A stretch of DNA of 64,000 bases from Metopolophium dirhodum. Lineage: Eukaryota > Arthropoda > Insecta > Hemiptera > Aphididae. Position 1 is the first letter of the stretch; each line of letters opens with the position of its first letter. Positions 1 to 11,508 of this stretch are shown piece after piece. The notes below the pieces were generated by a model. The model was given only the letters and a program-made list of their open reading frames with translations. It was not told where the DNA came from and made no database searches. The DNA is taken from the NCBI RefSeq assembly GCF_019925205.1, contig NC_083560.1:45616270-45680269 (forward strand). Direction: 5' to 3'. Both the position numbers and the translations under genes were made by a program.

Positions 1-849
1 TCGTGGCCGCCCGCCATGCACGCACGTCGATATAATAATGATTTCAGACGTATATGTAATAATATTATATATTATTATACTTCGCGTTGACGGAGGTTTT
101 ATGTTTTTTAAACGGTTTGTACATTAGTGTGCGTCGAGAAATACGATTTTTCTTTTTTATTTTGGTTTTGGTTTTTTCGAACAGCTCCGAAATGTAATTT
201 TGTCGGAGGGTCCGTACGCACATATGGTTGTAAAATCTATATGTAGTGACGCGTTAGGAAAAATATGCTATTTTACGACGATTCATAAAAATGAATATTA
301 ACGATGGTTATATAATATATATATATATATAGTACGGACGTATATATATACACTAAACATCGCAGTAATCAGAGACTCGAGGTGAGGTTTTTAAACTCCA
401 ACGGTACTAAATATATATAATACAAAACAAAATAATTACGCGTGTATATATAAGTAGGTAGGTATATACTACTTATTTTTTATTTATTTATTTTTTTTTT
501 TTTGTTCACAACCATTTCATTTCTTCCATTACAAGATAATTTTATACACGTGTAGCTGTATAGGTATAACATAATATTATGTACCTATACACACGTTTTT
601 ATTATCGAGTCGTGATCTCGTTTCGAACGCGATCGAAATTACCGCGTAATTTTAATTTCAAAGAGTTCTGCAATCACCGCTGTCGGGCACAATAATAATA
701 CACACGGAAAAGAGGTGGAAAGTCATCACCGCGGCTGTTACAGCAGAACGAGCAGTTGCCTGTATATACACCGTGCTCAAGGCGCATGTGCTAGAAGTTA
801 TATGGAGGGAACACGGGGTACACACTGTGTGTATATATATTATGATTTA
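1..849. other. Non-coding DNA, AT-rich with short TA tracts
   Basis: No open frame worth annotating on either strand. The stretch holds a (TA)n tract near 311-345, a T-rich run near 478-504 and repeated TACCTATA/TAGGTA words that recur through the whole window. CpG dinucleotides are common, which fits unmethylated insect intergenic or intronic DNA. No promoter, RNA gene or transposon end is recognisable here. Confidence 0.6.
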
Positions 850-1555
850 TACATGTGATTCCATGCTCACTCTCGTTTTCCCCCTTAAATTATAGAACAT
901 TTATTCAAATTCTGACTTTTAGAATTTTCAAGTACCATATTTTCAAATCTCTGATCTGTTTTGTACCGCTTGAGGTGATACAGACTTCTATTTTTCAAAT
1001 GAGAACCCCTCCCCACACCTCTTTTACTGCAAATTATTTTCTTAAAAATGTTGATGGATCTATATCGAAATTCTGATGAGTAGTTTCTGAGGTATTTAAA
1101 TGGTTACACTAATGGTAATCCTTAAAAATGGTTGTTTTATAAAAAAAATATTAACTATATAATTTGCAATATTTATTATACTTGGATCAATAGTAATTAT
1201 TAACTTTTTATAATCGTCTAAGCCCCACCAATATCTATGATTATCCTAATACACAAAGTTAAATATCTCAAAAACTACTCGCTTGAATTTTAATTTAGAT
1301 ACATACAAATGCTCACAACAAATATCTGCTTAGTGATTAAAAATGAAGAATGTGATGCCAATATGAAAAATAGAAGTTTATATTGTCACACGATGACGTT
1401 TTAGCGGTACAAATAACATCTCGAGGATTCGAAAATATGGTCTTTAAGTGCATTTAAAAATTCCAAAAATCAGAGTTTAATTAATATAGATATACATAGT
1501 TTAAGCAATGTAAAAATAGGATGGGCAGCTGAGCATGCTTAAAAAATCACTCTGT
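850..1555. mobile_element. Foldback MITE with long imperfect terminal inverted repeats
   Basis: The two halves are imperfect reverse complements. The left end reads GTGATTCCATGCTCA near 855-869. The right end, reverse-complemented, reads GAGTGATTTTTTAAGCATGCTCA (about 1532-1553). Further in, the left arm has CATATTTTCAAATCTCTGAT, then TTTGTACCGCT and ACTTCTATTTTTCA (about 932-998); matching words occur reverse-complemented at about 1362-1445. A third matched block, GAGTAGTTTCTGAGGTATTTAA (about 1077-1099), pairs with its counterpart near 1262-1285. Nearly the whole element can therefore fold on itself. It is AT-rich and CpG-poor against its flanks. An ORF from 855 lies inside the element and looks spurious. 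There is no transposase, so it is non-autonomous. The superfamily is not certain and no target-site duplication is clear. Confidence 0.77.
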
Positions 1556-2654
1556 ATATATAATATATATTAATACAATACTTTATAGGTAGTGTATTAT
1601 TATTATTATTATTATTATTATCGTATACCTATTATACGCCGCGGTTGACCAATAATGCGATTCGACTTTCTTTTTACGTCAACGATATATTTTCGGTGTC
1701 CATCACCCACACCTATTATGTATTACATATAACGACCTTCGGTGTTTTGTTTTTTCTTTCCGTTTTGTACGCGTAATCACGATGCATGGTCGACTATATC
1801 ATACACGCAGCAATCGATATAATGATTAGAACTGTCAAACTGTTGTGTTTGGATTTCTCGTTTCTTGCGTGTAAGCAATAGCGTATGTCTATATGATTTC
1901 GAGTAATTATTATAGTATATCACTGAGTATAAGTTTAGGAAACGGTTCAAAGCTTATCGGAAAGTCGGGAATTTTCCCGGTCATTGTGTCGCGACGTGCA
2001 ATACAATACGGTACATTATAATTTATGTATGTCATAAGTTATCCAATGAAAAAATACTTTCGGATGTCATATAATATTACACTACCTATATATTAATTTC
2101 AGTATACGAGTAATATACGCCGACACCCGACGTTACATCGTCGCGTTTTTGGTCATGTCCAAATGATATAACTCGAATCATATTTTCCTAAAGTTTCAGT
2201 TTCGGATGAGTACAAATTATAAAGCGCTTTAGCACATAATATTATATATTGCGCGCTGTGTTATATTCACAGGCAAATCACACCGACCAGGCTTACGCGT
2301 TTATTATTGCTCAATCATTTATTTGTATAGATAAACTAATATATCTCGGTCCGAACATTTATACATTTATGCCAAACATCCTCTTAGTGCGACGATCGTC
2401 GAGTTACCCCGAGAGTCGACATCATATTTATTATCAATAATTGTGTTTTACGTCTCGTTTGTGTTATTATGATCTTAGGTTCGGCGTAAGTATGATGTAA
2501 ATGAGATACACGTTTATCCGTCGAGCGTGCTCACCCCGTCCCCTTATACTCTTTAATACGTTCATTAATATTCTGATTAATGGAACTTTTGAGTTTACTT
2601 AGACTAGATACCACGTGTTCAAATACTCCGATGAGTATACGTACCATTTGTGTC
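1556..2654. other. Non-coding DNA
   Basis: Starts with TA-rich sequence and a (TTA)n microsatellite at about 1597-1621. The remainder is unique-looking DNA without a supportable gene; the small frame at 2249-2440 has no recognisable motif. Confidence 0.55.
1597..1621. repeat. (TTA)n microsatellite
   Basis: Pure TTA repeat of about eight units. It is one of many TAA/TTA tracts in the window; several put runs of Asn, Ile or Leu codons into chance frames. Confidence 0.9.
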
Positions 2655-2735
2655 AGGGACGTAGCCAGGGGGAGGGGTATGAGGAGATTCTAGCCCCTCG
2701 CCGTACAAAATTCCTGGCTGCGCCACCGGTTCGAG
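2655..2735. mobile_element. Short transposon-end hairpin (decayed)
   Basis: GTAGCCAGG at 2661-2669 is mirrored by CCTGGCTGC at 2713-2721, and inside it AGGGG at 2673-2677 faces CCCCT at 2694-2698, making a nested hairpin. The phrase 'GTAGCCAGG...CCCCT...AATTCCTGGCTGCGCC' is a widespread transposon-terminus type in insect genomes (family knowledge; exact family not identified). A related right-end phrase occurs at 8777-8796. Two short frames across it, one on each strand, are shadows of the inverted repeat. Confidence 0.5.
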
Positions 2736-3400
2736 GGACATTGCACTCGAGACGGTATCACTCGCACGCCACCTATTGGTACACTGTGGGCATTCGATGA
2801 GGATAAAATTGATGAAAAAACGGGAACGAAACACTATTGATCACTGAATCACGCAACACCTGCCGCCGCAGCTACCTGCGGGTACAGAGTCGTCGAAAAT
2901 ACACAGTGCGACGGAAATATTATTATTTTTCCACCATCGATACTCGAGTATGGGTGGTATATAGGACACGGCATACACACCTAATGTAATATTTTACTTT
3001 TAAAACCGACGCCGCCGTACTCGCGGCAGTTAATAGACACGAGTAGGTACACGACACCGTAATTTCGACGGCGGCACACGCGTGTTAATATAATTATTAT
3101 CTACGGTTAATTATATTATATTATCATATATATCATTATCATCGTCGGGTAATTATACGACGGCCGCGCGGGTTGAAACGACCCACGAAAAACCACCCGA
3201 AATAATAACCCACACGCTGTAATATACACATTTTAATTTCGCGTGTAAACGATCGCGTGTCGGCGGCAACGAAAAACACAATACACATAATACGACGATA
3301 TTACGAGCGGACAAATCGAACATCGGCGGACGTGCGCTTGTATATTATTATTGTATTATCAAACTGGGGAACTCGGGGTAAGTCGACGTGTTATTGGGTG
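2736..3400. other. CpG-rich non-coding block ending near a consensus splice donor
   Basis: Rich in CG dinucleotides with short TA/TAT tracts. At its end, GGG|GTAAGT places a textbook 5' splice-site sequence at 3378. No open frame precedes it, so if it is real it would end a non-coding exon; it could equally be chance. No core promoter is clear upstream. Confidence 0.35.
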
Positions 3401-3870
3401 AGATGACGAATGATTATTTCGAAATTGCGACTCGGCCGATAGTCAATATAATTTCAAAAATCAACACGAAGTGTGATAAAAAAAATTTATATTTTAAACT
3501 GTTGTCATGACGACGTACACGGGAAACCGTTTCTACTGTTTCAAATCTTATTATATCAAATCAAATATTTGAACACAACATATTATATTCTTTGGCTTCG
3601 TTTGATATTATAACATGTTGTTTTATTGTTTATTTGATTTGCGTTTGTTTTTTTTTCAAGTTATCAATCAAAACACAAAATACTTTTGGTACGCGGGAGA
3701 GTTGGCGTCTGCTGAGAACAAATTGATATACGTCGACTTGGCCGAATATTTTCTTTTATAAATTATTGTACCAAGTATTTGGGTACAATTTGTTATTAAA
3801 ACCTACCTATTAAAAAGTATAATATATTAAAAGTTAATTCAACAGCGTTTGATATTAACTACATGCGCAT
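3400..3870. repeat. AT-rich island with nested inverted repeats
   Basis: Composition changes from CpG-rich to AT-rich and CpG-poor. CAAATCAAATA at 3557-3567 is matched by TATTTGATTTG at 3631-3641, and inside it ACAACATATTATA faces TATAACATGTTGT, giving an 85-nt imperfect hairpin. A second set follows: ATTGTACC 3765-3772 with GGTACAAT 3782-3789, and AACAAATTG 3717-3725 with CAATTTGTT 3786-3794. This may be a decayed MITE. No coding potential or known family is recognised. Confidence 0.45.
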
Positions 3871-4856
3871 TTAAATGTATATCATTAAATCTAGGTTTAT
3901 TGTAAGTTATCCGTGTCTACCGCGGTATACCGGCGCGGTATATTTATTATACACACTGCAGGCTGCCGCAGGTATAATAATAATATTATACAACACCGCA
4001 CCGGTGCGGTACACCGCACACAACACACACACCCGGCCTCGTAAATTATGACGTAGTCTCTTTGAAAACTCGGTCCGTTTGTTGTATACATTGTTTACCG
4101 CAGAGAGTCGTTCATTGTTGGACTCCTCTCGGGTCATTGTGGCGAGGACCCGCGATTTTTCCGCGGGAAGAGACTCGTCGCAGATTCCGCACCGCAAAGC
4201 CTATCCGAGTACAAAACGAACTGCAGACGAAGACGCACCGCCGCCGTTTCCTTTCCATTATGTTATTTTTTTTTTGTTTTTCATTAATAATCGCGCATTG
4301 TTTACACCGCAGTTATACTATACTAATTGTTAGGTATATTTTTCGTTTTATTTTCATAACGATACAGGCCGAGGCCCAAAATCAGAAGGTGATAGACATA
4401 ATATCATATATGATAATATGAACAATTTGTACAAATATTTTAGTTAGAATATAATATATAGTAACAGTTATAATACTATATGGACAGTTAAAAACGGAGT
4501 CTTCATTATAGTAAGACGCACAAGACTATAGGGTGGGCAGTTATGTACGTATACAATAATTAGAAGTGGAACAACAATAAGGATCATGTAAATCCAGTGT
4601 TACGAGAGGGAATTTCAAAATTGATTCGCGAAACGAGTGTATAGGACAGCTGGTCAGTTGAATTTGATAAAAGTTTAGAATAAGAAATGACACATTCGCT
4701 CACGATCAGCAAGACTGGATAAATTCAATATAATATATGTATATATATATAAATGTTTATCGGCGTTGCGGATTCTTACGAGCTCTTTTGTCCAACGTCC
4801 ACGATGGCCACTATATAACATGCGCATTGGTAGGTGCCTAGCAAGCACCTATTGGG

Positions 4857-4889
4857 CAATAATAACAATAATAATAATAATAATAATAA
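4857..4889. repeat. (TAA)n microsatellite
   Basis: About ten AAT/TAA units, slightly interrupted at the left end. It produces the poly-Leu stretch seen in the minus-strand frame at 4776-5036, which is therefore not evidence of a protein. Confidence 0.9.
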
Positions 4890-5150
4890 GAGTACGTGTG
4901 CCCCGTATACTTGCGGTACAATAAACAATATATATATATATATATAGACGCATAACATATTATTTATCATAATAATATAACTTCTCGTGACGAGGACGGA
5001 ACAATGATAACCATTTCGAGCCATGACGAGCCACAATTCGTGTGCCTATATATATACCGCGGTGGCTGGCGAGATCGAGCACGCGTATTCGTCGTGTTCG
5101 CAGGACGCCACTAGCAAATCGTTATATAACAAAATCGATACACACGATGT

Positions 5151-5176
5151 AATAATAATAATAATAATAATAATAA
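5151..5176. repeat. (TAA)n microsatellite
   Basis: Uninterrupted TAA/ATA units in non-coding DNA. Confidence 0.9.
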
Positions 5177-5740
5177 CATAGGACCTACTCACAAATGTTC
5201 GTAACAAAATATTCTAATTCTACACATTTCGCGGGGATGTGATATTATGCACGTCGACGGACGTGCGCTCTGCGGCGGGCGCCGACGAGAACGAATCGAT
5301 GGAGGTCCGCGCGAGACCTTTGGCGATTTGAAAATAATGATATAATATAATAATAACCAACAGAGCAGCGTGTTACGTCATTCGTGTTGTGCCGAAGAGA
5401 GGATATGAATAGATAGCCGCCAGTGGAATAATAATATTATAATCGCCGAACGAGCGAAACGGCCGAAACTATTACAAAAAGTGCGAAATCATCGTTTATT
5501 TTTTTCTTTCTGTATCGCGTGTATGCTACAGCTATTTATACTGTGGCCGCACGTTATATTTACAATATTCAATGATTGATTTGTGTGTTTATTACGTCTG
5601 GTCGATATAATAATCGAACACTGCAGCGTATATAATAACACGTAGGTAATATAGGTGAAGGGTACACAATATACATATATATATATAAACAAATAAATAT
5701 TATAATGTCAGACGTATGGACGGACGTCGAATTGTGAATA

Positions 5741-5760
5741 ACCTAACCCAACCTAACCTA
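5741..5760. repeat. Short CCTAA-type (telomere-like) word cluster
   Basis: Three to four imperfect copies of CCTAA/CCCAA. The insect telomere unit is TTAGG (CCTAA on the other strand), but only a few degenerate copies are present, so this is at most a short interstitial trace. A similar GGTTAGGCTAGGTTGGG word is at about 57516-57532. Confidence 0.4.
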
Positions 5761-6233
5761 TACGGCTCGTCGTAAATGATAATATTTCGTTGCCCGCGTT
5801 TTGCGCTCATGTGCACATTTTTCCCATTGGCGCTGCCAGTAATCGCGATTTAATTGGATTTTAAAGGACGGAAACGAAAATTCTATCGCCGAAAGACACC
5901 GCGGTTAATTTACTACCCGAAATTCCCACGACTCGTCGTTGTCGTCGGCCCGACAAATGTCTTCTATACAACGTGGGTACTTATATATATATATACAATA
6001 ATATTGTGAGCCTAATAATCCACAGGTCGTTTAGCGCGATCGCAGACGTACGATATAATATGTATATATGGGAACCTCATCGGATTTGGGTTGAAAAACA
6101 ACGCGGGACACGTCTCTATAATATGAGATTAATTGCACGCTATTTGGAAGACGTGAACGGCTATAACGACCGACGCCACACGTATGTGCACACGCTGCGC
6201 AGACAGGAATTTCTGTATAATGAGGGGTTTATA

Positions 6234-6262
6234 ATATTATTATTATTATTATTATTATTATC
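6234..6262. repeat. (TTA)n microsatellite
   Basis: About nine TAT/TTA units. It creates the poly-Leu tail of the frame at 5973-6266. Confidence 0.9.
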
Positions 6263-6386
6263 TTAAAAAATAAAAAAATAACCTTATAAATCATGGTAGA
6301 AATTCGTATGTATAGGTGTTCTCCGTAGTTGTATTTTTAAGGGTGGTCCGACACCCACCCCCGTGTCACTTCTACGACCCAGGCTG

Positions 6387-6413
6387 CTCTCTCTCTCTCT
6401 CTCTCTCTCTCTC
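6387..6413. repeat. (CT)n dinucleotide repeat
   Basis: Thirteen CT units. On the minus strand this is GAGAG, the core bound by GAGA-type factors in flies, but the tract stands alone with no other promoter feature. Confidence 0.9.
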
Positions 6414-8329
6414 CTTGTAATAATAATATGACTATTGCGATTCCAGACGCAATAAATAAGTACCTAGTGCAGGGTATATTATACCGCGGAAAGTGTTTGA
6501 AAAAAAAAAAATCAAATGAGTACCTCATACAATCTATATTATTATATTATATTATTACAGTCTTAAAAGTATCGAACCCGTTGGTGTAGAAAATAACTCG
6601 ACCGGCAGACACGAATTCCGCTCATATGAATACATTTTAACACTGTACGCGTATTCTTTATTATTATTATTATTATCTTGTTTTTCCGGCGGATTTTGCG
6701 AACGCTGAGAAAAATGTAATGGTTTATTTTTGATTTTAAACTTCGATTATTAAATTGTTATGAACTCTCAATAATTTCATCGTCAACGTTTAGAAGCACA
6801 ATTCATATATTGCCTTTTTTTCGAATAAGAAAAAGGAATTTTTTTGTTAAGTTAACTGCAAAAAAGGGTTCTGTTAAAAAGTTCCAATGGTTATATAATT
6901 TCGAATGTTCGGGCACTTGTAGTTTTCGTGTGTATTATCATGTAAATATATATAATGATTTTCTCTCACGTTTATGTGCCTTAATTTGCCCTTGGCCCCT
7001 GCGACTTAAATCGCTTTTTATTTGTGGAGCGCGGAAAGAGTGTATATATATAATGTAGTGGCAGTGTGATGATAGACATTATGATATTACAAAGGGAACT
7101 TTCTTGACCTTTTATCGTGCACCTACCTATGTAATTATCACGTGGGCGCGTGGAAAGGGACCGTTAAACAAAAACATAGAGACATAAAACGCGATGGAAA
7201 TTCTATAGTCCGATATACAAAGATAATAGGGTACGCTCTGGTGAACACGGGTGTACTATGGTAATAAAATCTACAAAACGCATTAATTGTCAATACATCA
7301 ACACGCCTATAATAGTATAACTACACGTCTACAACACGTATTGGTATACGGCTAAATATAGTCTCTTGTCCGCTCCACGCGTTCAAGTCGCGCGGTGATA
7401 TGAGCACGAGCGGTGAGCGTACCCACTGCCGATATATACTGCAGCGTATTTCCAATAACTGAGGGTGCGGGGGGATAGATATAGGGAATGTATTCAATAT
7501 AATATTACGATAAACATTTTCACGTTTCGGAGGAAAACCTAGGGGAGGGGGTTGAAAATCCGAACCGCGGCAAAAAGGCCGGGGGGGGGGGGTAGGGGTG
7601 GAGGGTGGATGCAGCAGGCTGCATGCCGCGGCGGAGACGCGCTGCGCATAATGCGCACACACGCGGTGATGTGTTCGCGCATATATAATGCAACGCCACA
7701 TCGTCGTGACCCACCCCAACGACGGACGGACAGACACGGTTAGTGCCGAAAACAGCTGAAGCCGGACGTTAAACGCGCACATTTTATAGGTCTTTTGTGT
7801 CCGGCACAAGTCATCATAAACTACAATTTATACACACACACACACACACATATATAATGGTATGCTGCACCGCGAGTCTCTGCTGCACCCTCGGCGATGA
7901 CGTCAACATTTATCGATAAATGCGCGAGCGTTAGATCTGCACTTTATATAATATGCGGTTCTCGTCGGTATCGTATGTATACAACAATAATATTGTAGGT
8001 ACCTTCTGCGTGTGTGCTGTGATGCTGCACACCCGGACTTTGCCGGGTCGCCGCCTGCATCGGCGGGAAGAGGCACAATGTACACACACACACACACACA
8101 CAAATTTATTATTTTACAGCCCACGATAATAGAGGGCACATTATGCGTGTGGATAATTCGGCGAGCATTGTCCGTGCACAAATACGCGCGTGCGCGACCG
8201 TATATTTTGGTCCGTGCTGCAGCGCAGTGATCGCGGCCAGGTGAATGTCATATTATGCTTCGTATATTATATTGTACACACCACCGTCGTCGGGGGGGTT
8301 GTTATAATACTGCGACGCGTATCTATATA

Positions 8330-8333
<4 letters not shown>

Positions 8334-8361
<28 letters not shown>
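8334..8361. repeat. (TAA)n microsatellite
   Basis: Nine or so TAA units. It encodes the poly-Asn run in the chance frame 8255-8533. Confidence 0.9.
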
Positions 8362-8529
8362 AGTATTGTGTTTTTTCCCCCGTTTTCATAAAGAAAAACC
8401 GAGTTTACCCACTACGTATGAACATAGGTACATATTGCACCGGGCGCGGGCACCCGTCATCACGATGCAGTACGAAACACCTTCGAAGAGCCGAAGAGCG
8501 TGGTCAAGGGCGAACCCGCAAGAGTGGCT

Positions 8530-8796
8530 ATGACGGGCTTAAACTCCCCCAAAATTATTGGCACTCGACATTTTGGAAATATTTGCATTGTTAATTGTAT
8601 TAGGTGGCCACTTAAAATTATGATATAAAAAAATGATCAACAATGTACCTAGGTTACATCTAAAGAAGATCGTGCACGAGCGCGCTTTCGAATTTCCGTA
8701 CGTATTTACAAATGAATACTGTTATTATGCACTTAAAAACAATTTTATTTAGTTACCCCCCCCCAAAAAACAAATCCTGGGTGAGCCCCTGAGCGT
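8530..8796. mobile_element. Decayed transposon remnant (right end recognisable)
   Basis: AT-rich stretch bounded on the left by GGGCTTAAACTCCCCCAAAA (about 8535-8554) and on the right by a C9 run, A-rich sequence and AATCCTGGGTGAGCCCCTGAG (about 8752-8794). The right end resembles AATTCCTGGCTGCGCCACCGG at 2710-2730, so both may come from one family of transposon ends. The interior has no transposase. The left boundary is uncertain. Confidence 0.4.
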
Positions 8797-10578
8797 GGAT
8801 CGTACTCACGACATGATATTATGACATATGCCATTATATACACCCATATATCTAATATAGCGGACCGATCTTGACGATAACAATATTACAGCTCTGCGAC
8901 CGTCTTTTACCACGTTTTTTCGAACGTTTTACTTTTCTTCAGGTTTTCACCATCGGTCCATGTGACCATCACTATATTCAATATAATATATAATTATATA
9001 TATTTTGGTACTTTGGGAGATTGATTTCGTGAAATTGAATAGGTTATAGGCTGCAATAAAAACGTAGGTACCTACCACGCCTTGACGTTTATACAACGCA
9101 AAATATAGCCATGATAAACAAGACAATTGACAATATTCTTTGTAGTTATTAATTTCGCTTCAATGAAAATGCATAATTTTTTTAATTGCACGTCGCGAAG
9201 CCCTTTGTGCGCGCGTGGCTTTCAAATAGTAAGTACACACTTGCATATTACACATGTTATATAATGACTTTGGCTGTATGTCATATACCAAGTACGGACG
9301 ACAAGACATTTCACGGTCAATTATGTTAACTCATTAGTCATTTTATTACCTTTCGGATGTACGCGCATAGCGAGAACGCAGAGACGCGAGAAGATAAAAA
9401 AAAATAAATAAATAATAATATTGTAATATATTTGTAAGTGAAATCCGGTCACTCTACAGATATAATGGGTATACAGTGTAATATAATGTACTCGTACATA
9501 GACCTAAATCATCCCGACGCAGCAGAGGTCATAAATGCAGCGTGAGAGAAGGAAAAAATCGTATGATTTCTATAATATGATAGTAAAAATATGTCCGACG
9601 AGGCATTGTTATCGAGCATATTATTTATTTTATTTTTCCCCTTTCATATTTCTCTCTTGTCAGTATCGATTTAGAGCACCGCGAGTTAAGCTCCCGGGGG
9701 CAACAATACACACATATACACTCACACACGTCCGTATAATATATAAGCATTATTATTTTTAAGAAGTAGCCAGACAGATCTTATATGAATAGGTAATCGA
9801 AAAAAACTGGCGCGAGGGATACAAAAGGTGTACGTCTCCGGGGTCCTAAGAACCGTTTAACGCGCTTTACAATAATTTATAAGTATTCAACGGAGACGGA
9901 TTACCCTTTAACCGGAAAATCAACCCTTAATTTGGCGTGAAGAATGGTAGTCATTATAATGAATTATTATAATATAACAATATAATTATTATTATTATTA
10001 TTATTGTTATCGTCATCGTCATCGTCGTGGATTGTCGGTATAAAATGTGTTTGGAGCCTAATACATCTCGAAACCAGTTTTATTTCTTACCTACTACTAT
10101 AGACGGCACTATATAAAATATACCCCCCCCTCCCCGCCCCCATCGCCACTTTGCTACGTCGCGCCGCCGCCGGTCAATACTCGTCCAAAGCAAACATCGC
10201 TGTACACAGTTGTAACGGGCGGCGGATTTTCAACAAATCATTTTTATTGTAATGAAACGTCCGCCACCGCTGCCGGTATATACCGGGTAGGTGAACCTGT
10301 GCTCGTGTACTGGTATACCACCCAAGTGCAACGGCGCACGGTGCGTGCACGAAGTCTGCCCGTCAGCAGAGTTTTTGTGTCAACACGCCGGAGACGTCTG
10401 TGAGAACCCCCGATCGGCATCGACCGGATGCGGCACGACCGACGTATAATAGGGTTGCTCGTCAGCGGAGACTGCGATCTGTGAACGGAGAGAGGGAGGG
10501 GCGGTGGCACTTTAATTGAAAACATTTTTACGATGCTGATTTTTCAATAATATTAACGAAATGTTATATTCTATGGAC

Positions 10579-10597
10579 GGGGGGGGGGGGGGGGGGG
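10579..10597. repeat. G19 homopolymer
   Basis: Nineteen consecutive G bases, giving poly-Gly or poly-Pro in chance frames on either strand (10561-10767 plus; 10571-10945 minus). Such runs are length-unstable and prone to sequencing error. A C19 run at 62700-62718 is the mirror case. Confidence 0.85.
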
Positions 10598-11486
10598 CTC
10601 AATCGCCCTCAGTGCCCCATCTCCCGCCTCGGATCCGTCCTTGGGTGTGCTGCTATACCGTTTGGCATGTAGCGTGGAACGCGGCCTCAAGCTGTACCGC
10701 GACATTGCCTGGACGAGACTATTGTGCATACATTTTATCGATATTTTCCACGTCACAATTTTCGTAAAAACGTGGAATCCCGGTGCGGTGCAGCGGAGGT
10801 ATTTTGTCTTCGGCAGGCCGGAATAATCGTATAGGAGGTACGTGTACCATCGTACATGTACGCAGTGTGCCTTACCCTGCTGAAACCGGTCCGGGCTCCC
10901 GTTTTTCCTGCGTACACGGCCAATATGAAAAGAACCTGTTCTCAATGGACGATTTTTTTTATCATTCCATTTTCGCCTAGCACACTATACGATATATTAC
11001 GTTTGCGGTGTATATATATTATTGTACACTATATATATATAATGCGCAATTACAATCGGTTTTACTCGTTTGCGACCGTACCGAGTTGGGGTACCCCTGC
11101 GAACCTCGCGTATGTAGCTGGCGTATTATATATATTATTATAAAGTTGTCGAACAAATTGAACACAAACGACGGCGTAAAACCGCCGCAGCTGTATTATA
11201 TAGCTACATAGTTCATATAAACGCCCGGGTGGCAAAACCGGTGTTGACTTTTGTATTTTCAAGTGTGCGCATAATAAAAAAAAAAAAGACAATATGGAAT
11301 AAAAAACAAATTTTCCGTCGAACCCCGCTATGCGCATATTAAAAATATATATTAATATAATGATATAGTTCGAACTGTGTACGTTTTTTAACCCTCGACC
11401 GCAAAAGCATAATAATAATAATAATAACGATGCATATTATGTCTATATATTATGGTGTATTTGTGTTATTAACTACTCACGTCAAT

Positions 11487-11508
11487 GGGTGGGGTGGGGT
11501 GGGGGGGG
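11487..11508 (+). repeat. Potential G-quadruplex motif
   Basis: GGGTGGGGTGGGGTGGGGGGGG has four G-runs of three or more with single-T loops, which fits the canonical quadruplex pattern on the plus strand. It is not next to a recognised promoter. Confidence 0.7.

Larger units (their letters stand above)
3871..8529. other. Microsatellite-rich non-coding DNA
   Basis: Many short frames, none with a recognised motif. The stretch contains TAA/TTA tracts (about 4857-4889, 5151-5176, 6234-6262, 8334-8361), a CT tract at 6387-6413, short CA tracts near 7833-7850 and 8082-8102, a G12 run at 7581-7592 and a telomere-like CCTAACCCAACCTAACC word near 5741-5759. The 162-codon minus-strand frame at 7321-7809 crosses the G-rich run and is not supported as a gene. 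Confidence 0.55.

Noticed and set aside
5741..5760. Possible telomeric (CCTAA)n array
   Set aside because: Only three or four degenerate units; too short to call an interstitial telomere.
7321..7809. 162-codon minus-strand frame
   Set aside because: It crosses the G12 run and other G-rich DNA (Pro-rich on the minus strand), has no domain, and other frames overlap it in the same CpG-rich DNA.
9833..9898. CGTCTCCG...CGGAGACG inverted repeat
   Set aside because: Only eight bases over a 50-base spacer with no supporting structure; likely chance.
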